From: Verrucomicrobiales bacterium | GTDB lineage: Bacteria; Verrucomicrobiota; Verrucomicrobiia; Verrucomicrobiales; DEV007 | Length of the DNA stretch: 52,858 bases | Assembly: GCA_016795505.1 (NCBI GenBank) | Contig: JAEUHH010000114.1 | Location: 1 to 52,858 of the forward strand | Direction of reading: 5' to 3' | Part shown: one piece after another, positions 52,600-52,858 of the stretch | Layout of the letters: each line of letters opens with the position of its first letter | Numbering within the stretch: the first letter of the stretch is position 1 | Made by a program: the position numbers and the translations under genes | Notes under the pieces: generated by a model | What the model was told of the DNA's origin: nothing | Seen by the model: the letters and a program-made list of their open reading frames with translations, nothing else | Databases searched by the model: none

Positions 52600-52858
52600 G
52601 ATGCCGCAGGCATCACAGCTATTAGCCGGTGGTTGAGGAGCGTAGCGACGACACCACCGGATCAAATGGAAAGGAAACCAAGCATCCCGGAGGGATGCCA
52701 GCGGGCGAGGCGGCAGGCGGAATGGCAAGCAGCTGGCATCCCTCCGGGATGCTCGACATGCGGGTGGATGGACCGGTGGTATCGCTGCGCTCAACCACCG
52801 GCTAATGGCTGTGATGCCTCCGGCATCCAATCGGCAGGGCAATCGACCCGACGCCCTT
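52600..52858. repeat. Long imperfect inverted repeat, right terminal element
   Basis: The left arm (52600-52701) begins GATGCCGCAGGCATCACAGC and ends GCATCCCGGAGGGATGCCAG. The right arm (52732-52827) is its reverse complement with scattered mismatches, e.g. GCTGTGATGCCTCCGGCATC near 52808. Each arm carries shorter palindromes, including the perfect GCATCCCGGAGGGATGC at 52683-52699. Bases 52733-52852 are identical to 1-120. The window ends within the element. No gene was recognised in this stretch. Confidence 0.9.

Overview
The window looks like chromosomal DNA of a G+C-rich member of the Verrucomicrobiota (PVC group). This is inferred from gene content only: a PSCyt1/DUF1549/DUF1553 protein and a DUF1501 protein of the type usually paired in Planctomycetes and Verrucomicrobia, EF-hand sulfatases, a stand-alone OvoA-type mercaptohistidine methyltransferase, DUF4126, a VCBS/FG-GAP protein, and many short dispersed palindromes. 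Housekeeping genes (folP, mutY, rnhC, an HU-type gene, a class A PBP) make a plasmid or phage unlikely. Clear Shine-Dalgarno sequences are scarce, so several starts rest on signal peptides and domain starts.

Layout. 145-1770 (-): sugar epimerase-like protein and an SDR. 1909-4685 (+): M29-like peptidase, OvoA C-terminal-like methyltransferase, and a second methyltransferase. 4769-18131 (+): a surface/regulatory block with a haem-motif DUF1549/1553 protein, a secreted unknown, a YHYH/EF-hand/PEBP protein, a response regulator and histidine kinase, a 1222-aa double sulfatase, and a Tat-exported DUF1501 protein. 18170-20567 (-): Uma2 nuclease and ABC exporter; 20775 (+): ECF sigma factor. 21307-26389 (-): MoxR, DUF58, SpoIIM-like, RDD and an unknown protein in one apparent operon. 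26561-31664 (-): FG-GAP protein, giant esterase/propeller/LamG protein, and enolase-superfamily enzyme. 31870-38116: DUF4126, class A PBP and MutY (-); RNase HIII and HU (+). 38117-43164 (-): GT9, phosphoesterase, TPR-like protein, ABC-2 permease and ATPase, acylphosphatase.

43165-46304 is a repeat-rich accessory zone with three unrecognised minus-strand genes, one with phage-fibre/collagen-like repeats, next to two heptanucleotide arrays. 46305-50056 is a visibly lower-G+C island: a nuclease-helicase fusion (PD-(D/E)XK plus DUF2075) and an unknown secreted protein. 50335-52508 holds two small membrane/exported proteins and folP.

The most striking non-gene structure is a dispersed palindrome family. 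A 19-bp imperfect hairpin (consensus close to GATCCAACCCTGTTTGATC) recurs with a 22-bp period in one to three copies at seven places. Three copies (66 bp) sit in frame inside mutY and two inside the 5' coding region of the YHYH/PEBP gene. Other palindrome families occupy the sulfatase fusion junction, the 43.4-kb spacer and both window ends, where 120 bp are identical. No rRNA, tRNA, CRISPR array or transposase was recognised.
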